Below, piece after piece: positions 1 to 7,610 of a DNA stretch of 13,352 bases. Location of the stretch: the NCBI GenBank assembly GCA_002409405.1, contig DHNG01000025.1:10210-23561 (forward strand), in the 5' to 3' direction. The notes under the pieces were generated by a model. The model was not told the origin of the DNA, made no database searches, and worked only from the letters and a program-made list of their open reading frames with translations. The DNA is from Flavobacteriales bacterium UBA5422. GTDB lineage: Bacteria; Bacteroidota; Bacteroidia; Flavobacteriales_D; Crocinitomicaceae. Positions within the stretch are counted from its first letter, which is position 1; each line of letters starts with the position of its first letter. Made by a program: the position numbers and the translations under genes.

Positions 1-36
1 AATATTAGGATATCCTAATATTACGATATCCTAATA
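1..36. repeat. AT-rich palindrome and inverted repeat at 3' end of PepSY reductase gene
   Basis: Positions 1-22 form a perfect 22-bp palindrome. The 12-mer GATATCCTAATA occurs at 9-20 and again at 25-36, and its reverse complement lies at 3-14. Two mutually exclusive hairpins are therefore possible: 1-8 with 15-22 (loop GATATC), or 3-14 with 25-36 (12-bp stem, 10-nt loop). The second would include the TAG stop of the minus-strand reductase gene (31-33). It may act as a transcript 3' end or belong to a longer repeat cut by the window edge. No U-tract is visible inside the window, so a terminator role is unproven. Confidence 0.6.
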
Positions 37-2211
37 ACAATCCATCTTTACCTGTCCTTTCTTTTGGAAGGTATTCAATGACTTACCTGCTACCTTTCTG
101 CACGCCTGTTCCAATTCGTCCAATACACTTTGTTGCATGGACAATGATCCACAGATATAAATAACAGCACCTTTTTTCAATAATTGAACCACTTGCTCAC
201 CATCCCTCCGGATTAAATCACCTACATACGTTTTTTGCTCTGATTCACGAGAAAATGCAAGATGAACCTGCAATCTACCATCAGGAATAAATCCATTTAA
301 ATAAGATTCATACAAAGCATATGATTGTTGTGTGCGCCCTCCCCAATACAAATGCATTTCCTGGTTTCGTTTATTTTCCGCGATCATTCCTAAAAATGGC
401 CCCATTCCAGTACCATTACCAATCAGAATTGCCGGTCTGGATGAATTGTAGTGAAATGTTTGATTGCGTTTTACAGCAGCTTCAAACTCCGTGTTTACTT
501 CCAGTTCATTCAAATAATTGGAACAAATTCCCAAATCATGTTTTTTGACACTTAATACAAATTCAGTCCCCGATTTTCCAATGGAATAAAAGCGTTCGTA
601 CGGATCTTTCGGAGGGTAAACAACCAGTAAATCACCTGATTGAGCAGTTACTTTACCAATTGGTTTCAATTTCAATGTGAATGTTTCGTTATCCTGTCCG
701 CCGACTGTTTGTTTTTCAATCAATACAAACCGTTTTAATGGTCGTTTTTTCGCTTCAACGCTCGCGGGAAGTTCCAATGAAAAACCGGTCGCATTGCTCC
801 AATCCAATGCCCACGTTTTTACGGAATGATACGATTGGTTGTGAATCTTCACCAAGGGAAGAAGTTGATGTGCATTTGATGTTTCTTTCAATCGATTATC
901 AAGGTTTACGGCGAACTGACAAAAATCAGGATAGGCAAGAGAACCGAAACCAACCACAGAAAATTGAAATTCCTGCACGAGCGGATTTTTTTTCCATTTT
1001 TGAAGAAACCGGGAAGCATTCGCAGGAGCATCTCCCGTTCCGTATGTGGACGTAAAAATGATCAGCTGCCGAATGGAATCCGATGGCTTGTATTTATTGA
1101 GTTCCGTCAGGTAAACTTTATACCCTTTTGCAACAAGTTGGTTGTAGACCAGTTTCGCATGCCGGGGAGTATTTCCATTTTCGCTTCCGGTTAAAATAAG
1201 AATTTCAGATTCATTCTGCCGAAACTTATTCTTTGTTTTTCCACGACTGCTTAAAATGGTCATTTTGAAGCCGGAATAAATAAAGTACAAGATACTTACA
1301 CATGCAATCCCCAAAACAACTGACCACACCACATTTGTTCGTCCGGTATGCAGATTCAGGCTTAAATTGGATAAGATCGTGGTGGTGGGGTAATCCACTT
1401 GTGCCAAAACAGTAGATTCGTACTGATGAATCGCCAATTCTCGTTCTTCTGTCTGCAGGATGAAATAATCCTCTTCATCCGGTGAGAATGGAAATTCAAT
1501 CTTTCGGATTTCGCCCAAAGTGATTTGTTTAAAATTCAACTTTTCCGGATGCGGGGGCAATTTTTCAAAATCAACTGTCAGGGGTTGTACTTCCCGTGGT
1601 TTAATAACCTCAAATCGTTGCAGGAACAAATATCCTCCGGTCAGTGAAATGAGAATAATCGGGATAAATGCCAGACGGCCAAAAACAATGTGATAGAACT
1701 GGACATTGAGTGATTTTTCAACTTTATCAATCAATGCCCTTAACGACTTTGTGCGCTGAATGACCAAAACGATACCTGAAATTGCAATAAAAAAGAGAAT
1801 CACAGCTGTCAATCCTACAAAAAAGCGCCCAAGTGTATCCATGAATAATGACCGGTGAAAAGTTGTCATCCATTCATAAAACGTCGATTGCTTGGTTACC
1901 TCTGCTGATTTTTCTCCGGTTTGGGGATTAATTTGAAAGGTCTCAAATTCTCCGTCTTCTGTCAGAACGGAAGCTACAAAAAAACCATTCACATCTTTTT
2001 CAATACTTGTTGTTTCAAGGTATTTTGACCGCATGGAATCAATACATGTGGCCAGTGATGTTTCATTCCACTCCGATGAGAACGTTGATTGCGTCCTATT
2101 TTGAATCGGTTCATATGCAAGAAAAATTCCACTGATAGCAGCCAGAATTAAAAACAACGAAGCCACCAATGCTAAAGAAAGGTGGCTCAATCTCCAAATA
2201 GAACGTGTCAT
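31..2211 (-). CDS. PepSY transmembrane protein fused to flavodoxin/FAD/NAD(P)H reductase
   Basis: An inner-membrane electron-transfer protein that probably moves electrons from cytosolic NAD(P)H across the membrane. I prefer the ATG at 2211 (726 aa); a TTG nine bases upstream gives 729 aa. Residues 12-35, 130-152, 180-197 and 295-317 look like four membrane helices of the PepSY-associated family, with H10, H119 (FHR), H174 (FYH) and H288 (LHTGR) near helix ends as candidate haem ligands. Residues 337-477 are a flavodoxin-like FMN domain (TGSENGNT, STYGTGDAPA). The C-terminal half is a CysJ/cytochrome P450 reductase-type module with RFYS (540-543) and GICSNYL (561-567) for FAD, then IGNGTGMGP (597-605) and CGS (687-689) for NAD(P)H, ending in Tyr. 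The family is annotated as PepSY or sulfite reductase flavoprotein alpha, and relatives include siderophore-iron reductases. It lies 12 bp after the DUF2271 stop, so co-transcription is likely. A ferric reductase is the main alternative role. Confidence 0.93.
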   Translation of the reverse strand: MTRSIWRLSHLSLALVASLFLILAAISGIFLAYEPIQNRTQSTFSSEWNETSLATCIDSMRSKYLETTSIEKDVNGFFVASVLTEDGEFETFQINPQTGEKSAEVTKQSTFYEWMTTFHRSLFMDTLGRFFVGLTAVILFFIAISGIVLVIQRTKSLRALIDKVEKSLNVQFYHIVFGRLAFIPIILISLTGGYLFLQRFEVIKPREVQPLTVDFEKLPPHPEKLNFKQITLGEIRKIEFPFSPDEEDYFILQTEERELAIHQYESTVLAQVDYPTTTILSNLSLNLHTGRTNVVWSVVLGIACVSILYFIYSGFKMTILSSRGKTKNKFRQNESEILILTGSENGNTPRHAKLVYNQLVAKGYKVYLTELNKYKPSDSIRQLIIFTSTYGTGDAPANASRFLQKWKKNPLVQEFQFSVVGFGSLAYPDFCQFAVNLDNRLKETSNAHQLLPLVKIHNQSYHSVKTWALDWSNATGFSLELPASVEAKKRPLKRFVLIEKQTVGGQDNETFTLKLKPIGKVTAQSGDLLVVYPPKDPYERFYSIGKSGTEFVLSVKKHDLGICSNYLNELEVNTEFEAAVKRNQTFHYNSSRPAILIGNGTGMGPFLGMIAENKRNQEMHLYWGGRTQQSYALYESYLNGFIPDGRLQVHLAFSRESEQKTYVGDLIRRDGEQVVQLLKKGAVIYICGSLSMQQSVLDELEQACRKVAGKSLNTFQKKGQVKMDCY

Positions 2212-2223
2212 ATTGAGCAATTA

Positions 2224-2718
2224 TTATCCCGGAATCAACCGGACGTAGCGAATATAGCCTTTTCCGTCGATTTTCTGGTTAACGTTTGCTGTCGTCATAT
2301 CTATTTCAATATCTTTTGCGTGATAGGTTTGTCCCTCAACAGCCGACTCAAAACGCAATTTATATCCTTTATCAATTTTTGATGCCGGAACTTTGATCAA
2401 CGCAATACTTCTCTGTCCACCGGCAATCGAAGCTCCGGTAATTCCATCCAGTTTGTCGTTCGCTTTTTTCTGATGTCCCCACCATTTGATGATATCATGA
2501 TACCATTCGTCGTCTTTTCCGGAAACATACAACGTCTTATCGTACGATCCATCCGGCTTCATCAGAGATACAACAACGTATGCGTTTTCCCCTGTATAAT
2601 TCATCATTTGAATCATACATTTGTATTTTACATCTCCTTCACTGGAATTAAACGCCAATCCGACTAAAATCAACAGTGCAATGGTACTCAGTTTCCCTAT
2701 TTTAAAAATTCTTTTCAT
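2224..2718 (-). CDS. Exported DUF2271 protein, candidate covalent-FMN carrier
   Basis: A 164-aa protein with an N-terminal Sec-type signal (KRIFKIGK, then a hydrophobic stretch at about 10-23), predicted periplasmic. The rest fits the DUF2271 family: YKCMIQMMNYTGENAYVVV at 32-50, a tryptophan-rich segment (EWYHDIIKWW, 71-80), then D91-G-I-T-G-A-S97. That last motif matches the D-x-x-(S/T)-G-A-(S/T) consensus at which ApbE links FMN to RnfG/NqrC-type proteins, so S97 is the predicted attachment residue. The gene starts 7 bp after the ankyrin gene stop and ends in tandem TAA codons just before the PepSY reductase gene. The natural role is extracytoplasmic electron acceptor for that reductase. 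Domain identity is from recognition and flavinylation is inference. No ApbE gene is present in the window. Confidence 0.85.
   Translation of the reverse strand: MKRIFKIGKLSTIALLILVGLAFNSSEGDVKYKCMIQMMNYTGENAYVVVSLMKPDGSYDKTLYVSGKDDEWYHDIIKWWGHQKKANDKLDGITGASIAGGQRSIALIKVPASKIDKGYKLRFESAVEGQTYHAKDIEIDMTTANVNQKIDGKGYIRYVRLIPG
2428..2448 (-). other. Predicted ApbE flavinylation motif (DGITGAS) in the DUF2271 gene
   Basis: The minus-strand codons GAT GGA ATT ACC GGA GCT TCG encode D91-G-I-T-G-A-S97. ApbE-family FMN transferases modify the last Ser/Thr of D-x-x-(S/T)-G-A-(S/T) in NqrB, NqrC and RnfG-type proteins. The match is exact in the fixed positions, with Ser rather than the commoner Thr as acceptor. 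Seen in sequence; modification is inferred. Confidence 0.65.
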
Positions 2719-2725
2719 GGTGTGT

Positions 2726-4234
2726 TTACTTTAAGAAACTTAAATCTATGTTGTTTGCTTTCAATAATTCATTTTCAGATGCCAGTTCATAAACAGACTC
2801 TCCGAATTCGGTAACAAGTGACTTATCTGCTCCGAGGTCGAGTAACAATTTCAACAGGGAACCATCTTCATCAGAAGAGGCAGCCAGGTGAATCGGAGCA
2901 AGCCCGTCTTTATTCAACGCATTGATCGCAATTGATTTGTCTGAAGAGATCGCTTTAATGACATCTGTATTTTTGTATTGCACAGCGATGTGATACAACG
3001 TATTTCCATTTCCTTGCAATTGGTTGTGGCTAAATCCGAATGTGTACAGCATTTTCAATTTTGCATCGTAATCTTCTTTGTTATTATAATAACGGATCAG
3101 GTAATAACTCATGTTATTCCCGTCATTGTCTTTCAAGACTCCGGATGCACCTCCTCCGATCAGTAACAAACATACTTTTGTTGAATTGCGCATCACAGCA
3201 TATGTCAATGCCGTCTGCCCTTCTTTATTCTTGTGATTCAACTTCTCTCCTTTCTCAAAGAATTTATTGAAAATATCCAGATCCTGTTGACCTGCAGCAG
3301 CCAACATCAACGGAGTATTTCCGTCTCCATTCGGTTGATTTACATCTACTCCTTTTTCAATAAAATAATCCACGATTGCACCGTCTTTTGTACGAGCCAG
3401 ATTGTGTAATGGGTTCAACCCATCGTTTGTTGCAGTATTCGGATTTATTCCAAGACTTTCCAGGTAGTGAAAAAAGTTCAGATCATTTGTATGGGAACGG
3501 GATCCCTGTGTTGCTTTGATAAATACATTTCCACCGTCTTTTGCCAGAGCTTTCGGATCAACTCCCGCCTGAATCAATTGATTCAAAAACTCCTTATTTC
3601 CACCTGTCGATGCATAGGCAAATACATTATAGCCTTTATCATCTGTTGCTTTCAGATCTAAACCTTTACTTGTGAAATAATTTACTTCATTCATTGTTGT
3701 CAGGAAAGGGCTTACCAGCAACAATACATTTGCTCCACCCTTGCTCTTCTCTGTTTTAATATCTGCTCCGTTTTTAATCAGGTAGTCAAAAACTTTTGCT
3801 TCTTTTTGCCCGGTTCCAGCTGCAAATACCATAATAGAACTTCCTTTTTCATCTATGTGTTTCAGGTTTGCTTTATTTTTCACCAGGTATTCCATTACTT
3901 CCAGATTTCCCTGCCATGCGGCCCAGAACATGTATGTACGTCCGTCATGTGTAATTTTATTCGGATCATTTCCTTTGATATTTAACAAGTATAGTACAAC
4001 ATTTGTTGGTGATTTTGAGTTAATTGCCAGTGTTGTCGCATCAAATTGATTGGCATCAAATGCAACAGGATCATGTCCTTCCGCAATTTTCTTTTTGACA
4101 ACTTCCAGAGTCGGCTTTTCTTTCCAGAAATTTCTATCCAACAAATCGTTTTTCTTTTGTGAGAATGTAAGTGAAGCGGTTGACAATAAACCAATTGTCA
4201 CACCAACAAAACGGGTAAAATGTACTGTAAACAT
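2726..4234 (-). CDS. Exported ankyrin-repeat protein
   Basis: A 502-aa protein with an N-terminal signal peptide (hydrophobic residues about 8-23, then LTFSQKK), so predicted periplasmic or outer-membrane-side. Almost all the rest, from about residue 64 to 495, is a run of roughly 12 ankyrin-like repeats. Clear units begin at DGRTYMFWAAWQGN (97), KGSSIMVFAAGTGQ (130), KGYNVFAYASTGGN (200), DGLNPLHNLA (271), DGNTPLMLAAAGQQ (304), EGQTALTYAV (338), NGNTLYHIAV (409) and DGLAPIHLAASSDE (443). Some repeats are degenerate, with bulky residues and insertions. No catalytic domain is visible. It is the promoter-proximal gene of the operon, followed 7 bp later by DUF2271 and then the PepSY reductase. 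Ankyrin repeats mediate protein binding, so a scaffold or partner for the periplasmic redox proteins is the simplest guess. The function is not established. Confidence 0.9.
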   Translation of the reverse strand: MFTVHFTRFVGVTIGLLSTASLTFSQKKNDLLDRNFWKEKPTLEVVKKKIAEGHDPVAFDANQFDATTLAINSKSPTNVVLYLLNIKGNDPNKITHDGRTYMFWAAWQGNLEVMEYLVKNKANLKHIDEKGSSIMVFAAGTGQKEAKVFDYLIKNGADIKTEKSKGGANVLLLVSPFLTTMNEVNYFTSKGLDLKATDDKGYNVFAYASTGGNKEFLNQLIQAGVDPKALAKDGGNVFIKATQGSRSHTNDLNFFHYLESLGINPNTATNDGLNPLHNLARTKDGAIVDYFIEKGVDVNQPNGDGNTPLMLAAAGQQDLDIFNKFFEKGEKLNHKNKEGQTALTYAVMRNSTKVCLLLIGGGASGVLKDNDGNNMSYYLIRYYNNKEDYDAKLKMLYTFGFSHNQLQGNGNTLYHIAVQYKNTDVIKAISSDKSIAINALNKDGLAPIHLAASSDEDGSLLKLLLDLGADKSLVTEFGESVYELASENELLKANNIDLSFLK

Positions 4235-4591
4235 ATCAATCTTTGTAAATTAGAAATATTTCAATTTAAAATCATTCTAAATTGACTGCAAAATAACAAA
4301 ATTTCTGCCGAAGGGTTATCGAATTTCGTACCAAAAATTGAAATCCGGGATGAGAATACCGTAAAAAAGGTATAGCCGTCCTGAGAAGTATTTTAGTGGT
4401 GCGATCATAGATAAAGGATTTACAGGTAAATAATCCATACAACCGATTACCGAAACAACAAAACATGCAATTACTTCCTTATTTTATAGTTCTCATGTCA
4501 GAATTTTTACCCCATCAATCGAAAATGTAAATCCCGTTTATTTTAGCAAGCAGATGGCGTTTTTCTTCTTAAAAGTAGGTAGATTTGTACC
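4235..4591. other. 357-bp divergent intergenic region between the ankyrin gene and menD
   Basis: No convincing coding sequence. It must hold the promoter of the leftward ankyrin/DUF2271/PepSY operon and that of rightward menD. For menD there is a -7 match directly before the start codon. For the leftward operon I find no strict TAnnTTTG; the nearest is TTATTTTG on the minus strand (4289-4296), about 55 bases upstream of the ATG, with one mismatch. An imperfect hairpin (GGATTTAC/GTAAATAATCC, 4416-4436) and short TACC/GGTA complementarity near 4360 are visible. I could not assign an RNA family. Confidence 0.5.
4580..4587 (+). promoter_or_regulatory. Putative -7 element TAGATTTG immediately upstream of menD
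   Basis: An exact match to the Bacteroidota -7 consensus TAnnTTTG, ending four bases before the menD ATG at 4592. Transcription would begin at or within a base or two of the start codon, giving a leaderless message. No good -33 TTG lies at the usual distance, which lowers confidence. Confidence 0.4.
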
Positions 4592-6271
4592 ATGATTTCT
4601 TCTGACAAAAAAATGGTTCAGGCATTTGTTGCAGCATGCTACGAAGCAGGTATGGAAACTGTGGTTTGCTCTCCCGGATCCCGTAATTCTTCGTTGGTTA
4701 TCGCGTTGGATGAACATCCGGCATTTAACTGTTATGTCATTCACGACGAACGCTCTGCTGCCTTCATCGGTATGGGGATGGCACAGGAAACAGGTAAACC
4801 TGTCGGGATCGTATGTACTTCGGGTTCTGCTCTGCTCAACTATTACCCTGCTGTTGCGGAAGCCTATTATCAACGTGTTCCATTAGTTGTTATCTCAGCA
4901 GACAGACCGGAAAAATGGATTAACCAGGGCGATGGTCAGACAATTGTACAGCGGGGAGTGTATGCCAACCACATTGAAGCTGAAGAACAGTTGCAGGAAG
5001 AAATGAACCCGGAAGAAGTTCGCAGGAAGGTAATCGGAGCATTTGAAAAGATTTCTTGTTATTCCAAAGGCCCCATTCATTTTAATATTGCGTTGGAAGA
5101 ACCATTGTACAATACCGTAGAAATTGATACTGCTCTTCCACACAAAATCAACTGGGAATCCGAATCACGTTTGCTCAGTCAACAGGATCTGGATGTAATC
5201 AAGAACGGATTAACGGCTGAGAAAAAAATGATTCTGATCGGACAGATGCCTAAGAATCCGTATTTGCAGGAATTATTGAAAACACTGGCAGATGATCCTT
5301 CGTTTGCTATTTTGGTGGAAAATACATCCAACCTGGTTTCCATGAAATGGATTCATTGCATTGACCGGACGTTGCAGGGAATGACACCTGAGCAGGAACA
5401 AGAATTTGCTCCCGATCTGTTGATTACTCTTGGAGGAGCTGTCGTATCTAAACGAATAAAGGCGTATTTGAGAAAGTACAAACCGAAAATGCATTGGAAA
5501 ATAGGGTATGACTTCCCGGAAATGAATACCTATGAAGCGTTGACCAATACATTTCAGGTAAGTGAATCTTCTTTTATAAAAACACTATTGGACAACCGGG
5601 GAGATTTGATCCTGAGTAATTTCGGAGGGAAATGGAAGCAACGTGATTTTATGGCACAATCCGGAGCTGAATCATTTTTACAGCATGCTCCCTTTTCAGA
5701 TTTGAAAGCAATTGAATTGATGCTGGATTGTATTCCGGAACAATCACATATTCACATGGGAAACAGTTCAATCGTCCGCTATTGCCAGTTGTTTGATCCG
5801 ATTGCCAGTATGACCTATTTCTCTAACAGAGGAACATCTGGAATTGACGGATCCAGTTCAACAGCTGTCGGTGTGGCACTTGCCAATCAGGATGTATTGC
5901 ATGTTTTATTGACAGGAGACGTTTCTTTTTTCTACGATAGCAATGCATTGTGGAACAATTACCGGATTCCGAATCTGCGCATCATTCTCATCAACAACGG
6001 AGGTGGTGGTATTTTCAACATCATTAAAGGTCCTCGTGATTCAAAACAAAATGCGACGTATTTTGATGCAAAACATTCGTTTCATGCAGCACACATCGCA
6101 CACGCATTTGGTGTAGATTATTTTTCAGCAAGTACGGAAAAAGAACTTCTGGATGCGATGGAAGCATTTTACACCTATGATAAAGAGGGTGGAATAAAAT
6201 TACTGGAAATTCATACCGCAGCGATAGACAATCACCTGATTCTTGACAACTATTTTACCGCAATCGGGTAG
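4592..6271 (+). CDS. menD: SEPHCHC synthase, menaquinone biosynthesis
   Basis: A cytosolic thiamine-diphosphate enzyme (2-succinyl-5-enolpyruvyl-6-hydroxy-3-cyclohexene-1-carboxylate synthase). It joins isochorismate and 2-oxoglutarate with loss of CO2, the committed step of the classical menaquinone route. The protein is 559 aa, normal for MenD. The N-terminal ThDP pyrimidine domain shows VCSPGSRNSSL (25-35), the catalytic-type glutamate in HDERSAAF (E53) and GIVCTSGSALLNYYPAV, then SADRPEKWINQGDGQT. The C-terminal pyrophosphate/Mg domain has the ThDP signature starting at GD (442-443), LTGDVSFFYDSNALWNN, followed by NNGGGGIF. The start is fixed by the canonical MenD N-terminus and an upstream -7 match. 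No other men gene is adjacent. Its stop is 4 bp from that of the oppositely oriented flippase gene. Confidence 0.97.
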   Translation: MISSDKKMVQAFVAACYEAGMETVVCSPGSRNSSLVIALDEHPAFNCYVIHDERSAAFIGMGMAQETGKPVGIVCTSGSALLNYYPAVAEAYYQRVPLVVISADRPEKWINQGDGQTIVQRGVYANHIEAEEQLQEEMNPEEVRRKVIGAFEKISCYSKGPIHFNIALEEPLYNTVEIDTALPHKINWESESRLLSQQDLDVIKNGLTAEKKMILIGQMPKNPYLQELLKTLADDPSFAILVENTSNLVSMKWIHCIDRTLQGMTPEQEQEFAPDLLITLGGAVVSKRIKAYLRKYKPKMHWKIGYDFPEMNTYEALTNTFQVSESSFIKTLLDNRGDLILSNFGGKWKQRDFMAQSGAESFLQHAPFSDLKAIELMLDCIPEQSHIHMGNSSIVRYCQLFDPIASMTYFSNRGTSGIDGSSSTAVGVALANQDVLHVLLTGDVSFFYDSNALWNNYRIPNLRIILINNGGGGIFNIIKGPRDSKQNATYFDAKHSFHAAHIAHAFGVDYFSASTEKELLDAMEAFYTYDKEGGIKLLEIHTAAIDNHLILDNYFTAIG

Positions 6272-6275
6272 TTTT

Positions 6276-7610
6276 TTATTCATTCGAACGTTTCACAATC
6301 TTCAGTTGCTCTTTGATGTACTGAATATCTGAACGTGTAATTAAAAACAGATTAAAGCCAACCGGTATTTTTGTGCGCACCAGGATGTATTGATACAAAA
6401 AGACAGTTGTGTATGTCAATAACTGAGAAAAGGCAGCACCGATAATCTGGTATTTGTGAATCAGAATTGGTGCAGAAACAACTGTTGTCACAACACCGAT
6501 CAATGAAGCGATTACATTGTATTTCAACCGGTCATTTGCCAGGAAAAAACTTGAGAAGATAGACGATTGACACGACATCAGTGCACCTACTAAAATGACG
6601 TATAAAATGCTGACTGATTCCCGGAAATCATCTCCATACAACCAGGGAATCAGATAGGGACTCAATAGTGCAGCAATGATACAAAGGATCAGAATCGCTG
6701 TAAACTGAATCCGCGAAAAAGACGAAAAAATATGTAGTTGGTTTTCAGATCTGTCAGCGCTTAAAAATGATTCCAAAACCAATGAAATCGGATTGAGCAA
6801 CTGCGCCAGACTAATTCCCAGTGAAAAGATTCCCAATTGCCAGTTATCCAGGTAATATGCAATGAACCATAAAATAATCCGGTGATTGAAAAAAGAAAGA
6901 ATACTCGCTACATGATTCATGCCGGCAAAACGAAAAAACGGAGAAAAATCACGCCCCCAATCCAACTGGTATTCAAAACGCACACGACCATGCTTCACAT
7001 AATAAACAAACCAATGCAATGTATTAAGTACCAATATCAGGAAAGAAACAGCAATGACATCCAATAGTCGGAAGGTGTAATAACCATAAAAATGAAGCAG
7101 GTATGCTATTGCAAACGAAAGCAGTCCGTAGATTCCGTTAATGATCAATATTTTATTGACAATTTTAAAATGGCGAAGCCCCTGAAAATAAGCCGTAAAT
7201 GCAGAATTTATCTGAGCGGTGAAGATTGTCGCCAGAAACAGCAACAAGAGGGAAATCGTAATTTCATAGTCCGGTAAAAACAATTCAACATAATCAGAGT
7301 TGATCCAAATAATCAATGCGATCACAGACAGAATCATGGTCAACACAAGCAGCATCGACACAATGGTCTTGATCCGTTCCTTTGAAATTCGTTTATTGGC
7401 TGTAAAAAAAATAATGCTGTTGGTAATTGAAAACCCGAAGACCGTGCAAAAAAGGGTGACATCAGCATAGAAAATAGAATGAAGTCCTTTTCCTTCCGGC
7501 CCCAAAATACGCGCAATAAAAATCCCGGCCACAACCCCAAATACGTGTGCGGGGAACTGAGATAAAAGTGTTAAAAGGGAACTTCTGGTTATGTTGTGAC
7601 TCGCCTTCAT
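6276..7610 (-). CDS. Wzx-like polysaccharide flippase (MOP superfamily)
   Basis: A 444-aa integral membrane protein that would move lipid-linked oligosaccharide units across the inner membrane. It shows about 12-14 hydrophobic helices and the family's N-terminal signature ARILGPEGKGLHSIFYA (34-50). The layout is that of polysaccharide transporters (PST/Wzx): paired helices, charged short loops, and a basic cytosolic C-terminus (KEQLKIVKRSNE). It overlaps the upstream polymerase-like gene by 4 bp (ATGA), which implies translational coupling. No glycosyltransferase accompanies the pair here, so the transported glycan is unknown. Confidence 0.88.
   Translation of the reverse strand: MKASHNITRSSLLTLLSQFPAHVFGVVAGIFIARILGPEGKGLHSIFYADVTLFCTVFGFSITNSIIFFTANKRISKERIKTIVSMLLVLTMILSVIALIIWINSDYVELFLPDYEITISLLLLFLATIFTAQINSAFTAYFQGLRHFKIVNKILIINGIYGLLSFAIAYLLHFYGYYTFRLLDVIAVSFLILVLNTLHWFVYYVKHGRVRFEYQLDWGRDFSPFFRFAGMNHVASILSFFNHRIILWFIAYYLDNWQLGIFSLGISLAQLLNPISLVLESFLSADRSENQLHIFSSFSRIQFTAILILCIIAALLSPYLIPWLYGDDFRESVSILYVILVGALMSCQSSIFSSFFLANDRLKYNVIASLIGVVTTVVSAPILIHKYQIIGAAFSQLLTYTTVFLYQYILVRTKIPVGFNLFLITRSDIQYIKEQLKIVKRSNE

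Noticed and set aside
2212..2220. TTG at 2218-2220 as start of the PepSY reductase
   Set aside because: An in-frame ATG follows three codons later and gives a clean N-terminus (MTRSIWRLSHLS); the TTG leaves only 3 bp after the DUF2271 stop.
2726..4234. Ankyrin repeats as evidence of horizontal gain from a eukaryote or of a host effector
   Set aside because: The gene has a bacterial signal peptide, base composition like its neighbours and tight operon spacing; nothing points to recent transfer.
4376..4440. Possible TPP riboswitch, because CTGAGA (4381-4386) lies upstream of the thiamine-diphosphate enzyme gene menD
   Set aside because: The conserved 5' GGGGUGC strand and the downstream CUGAUCUGGAUAAUGCCAGCG-type segment are absent, and MenD uses but does not make ThDP.
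4272..4466. 64-aa minus-strand reading frame in the intergenic gap
   Set aside because: Composition is cysteine- and aromatic-rich with no recognisable motif or signal; it looks like a chance frame in AT-rich DNA.
6251..6277. Intrinsic terminator at the menD 3' end
   Set aside because: The stem ACCG/CGGGT is only about four pairs with a bulge and overlaps the stop codon; too weak to call despite the T run.
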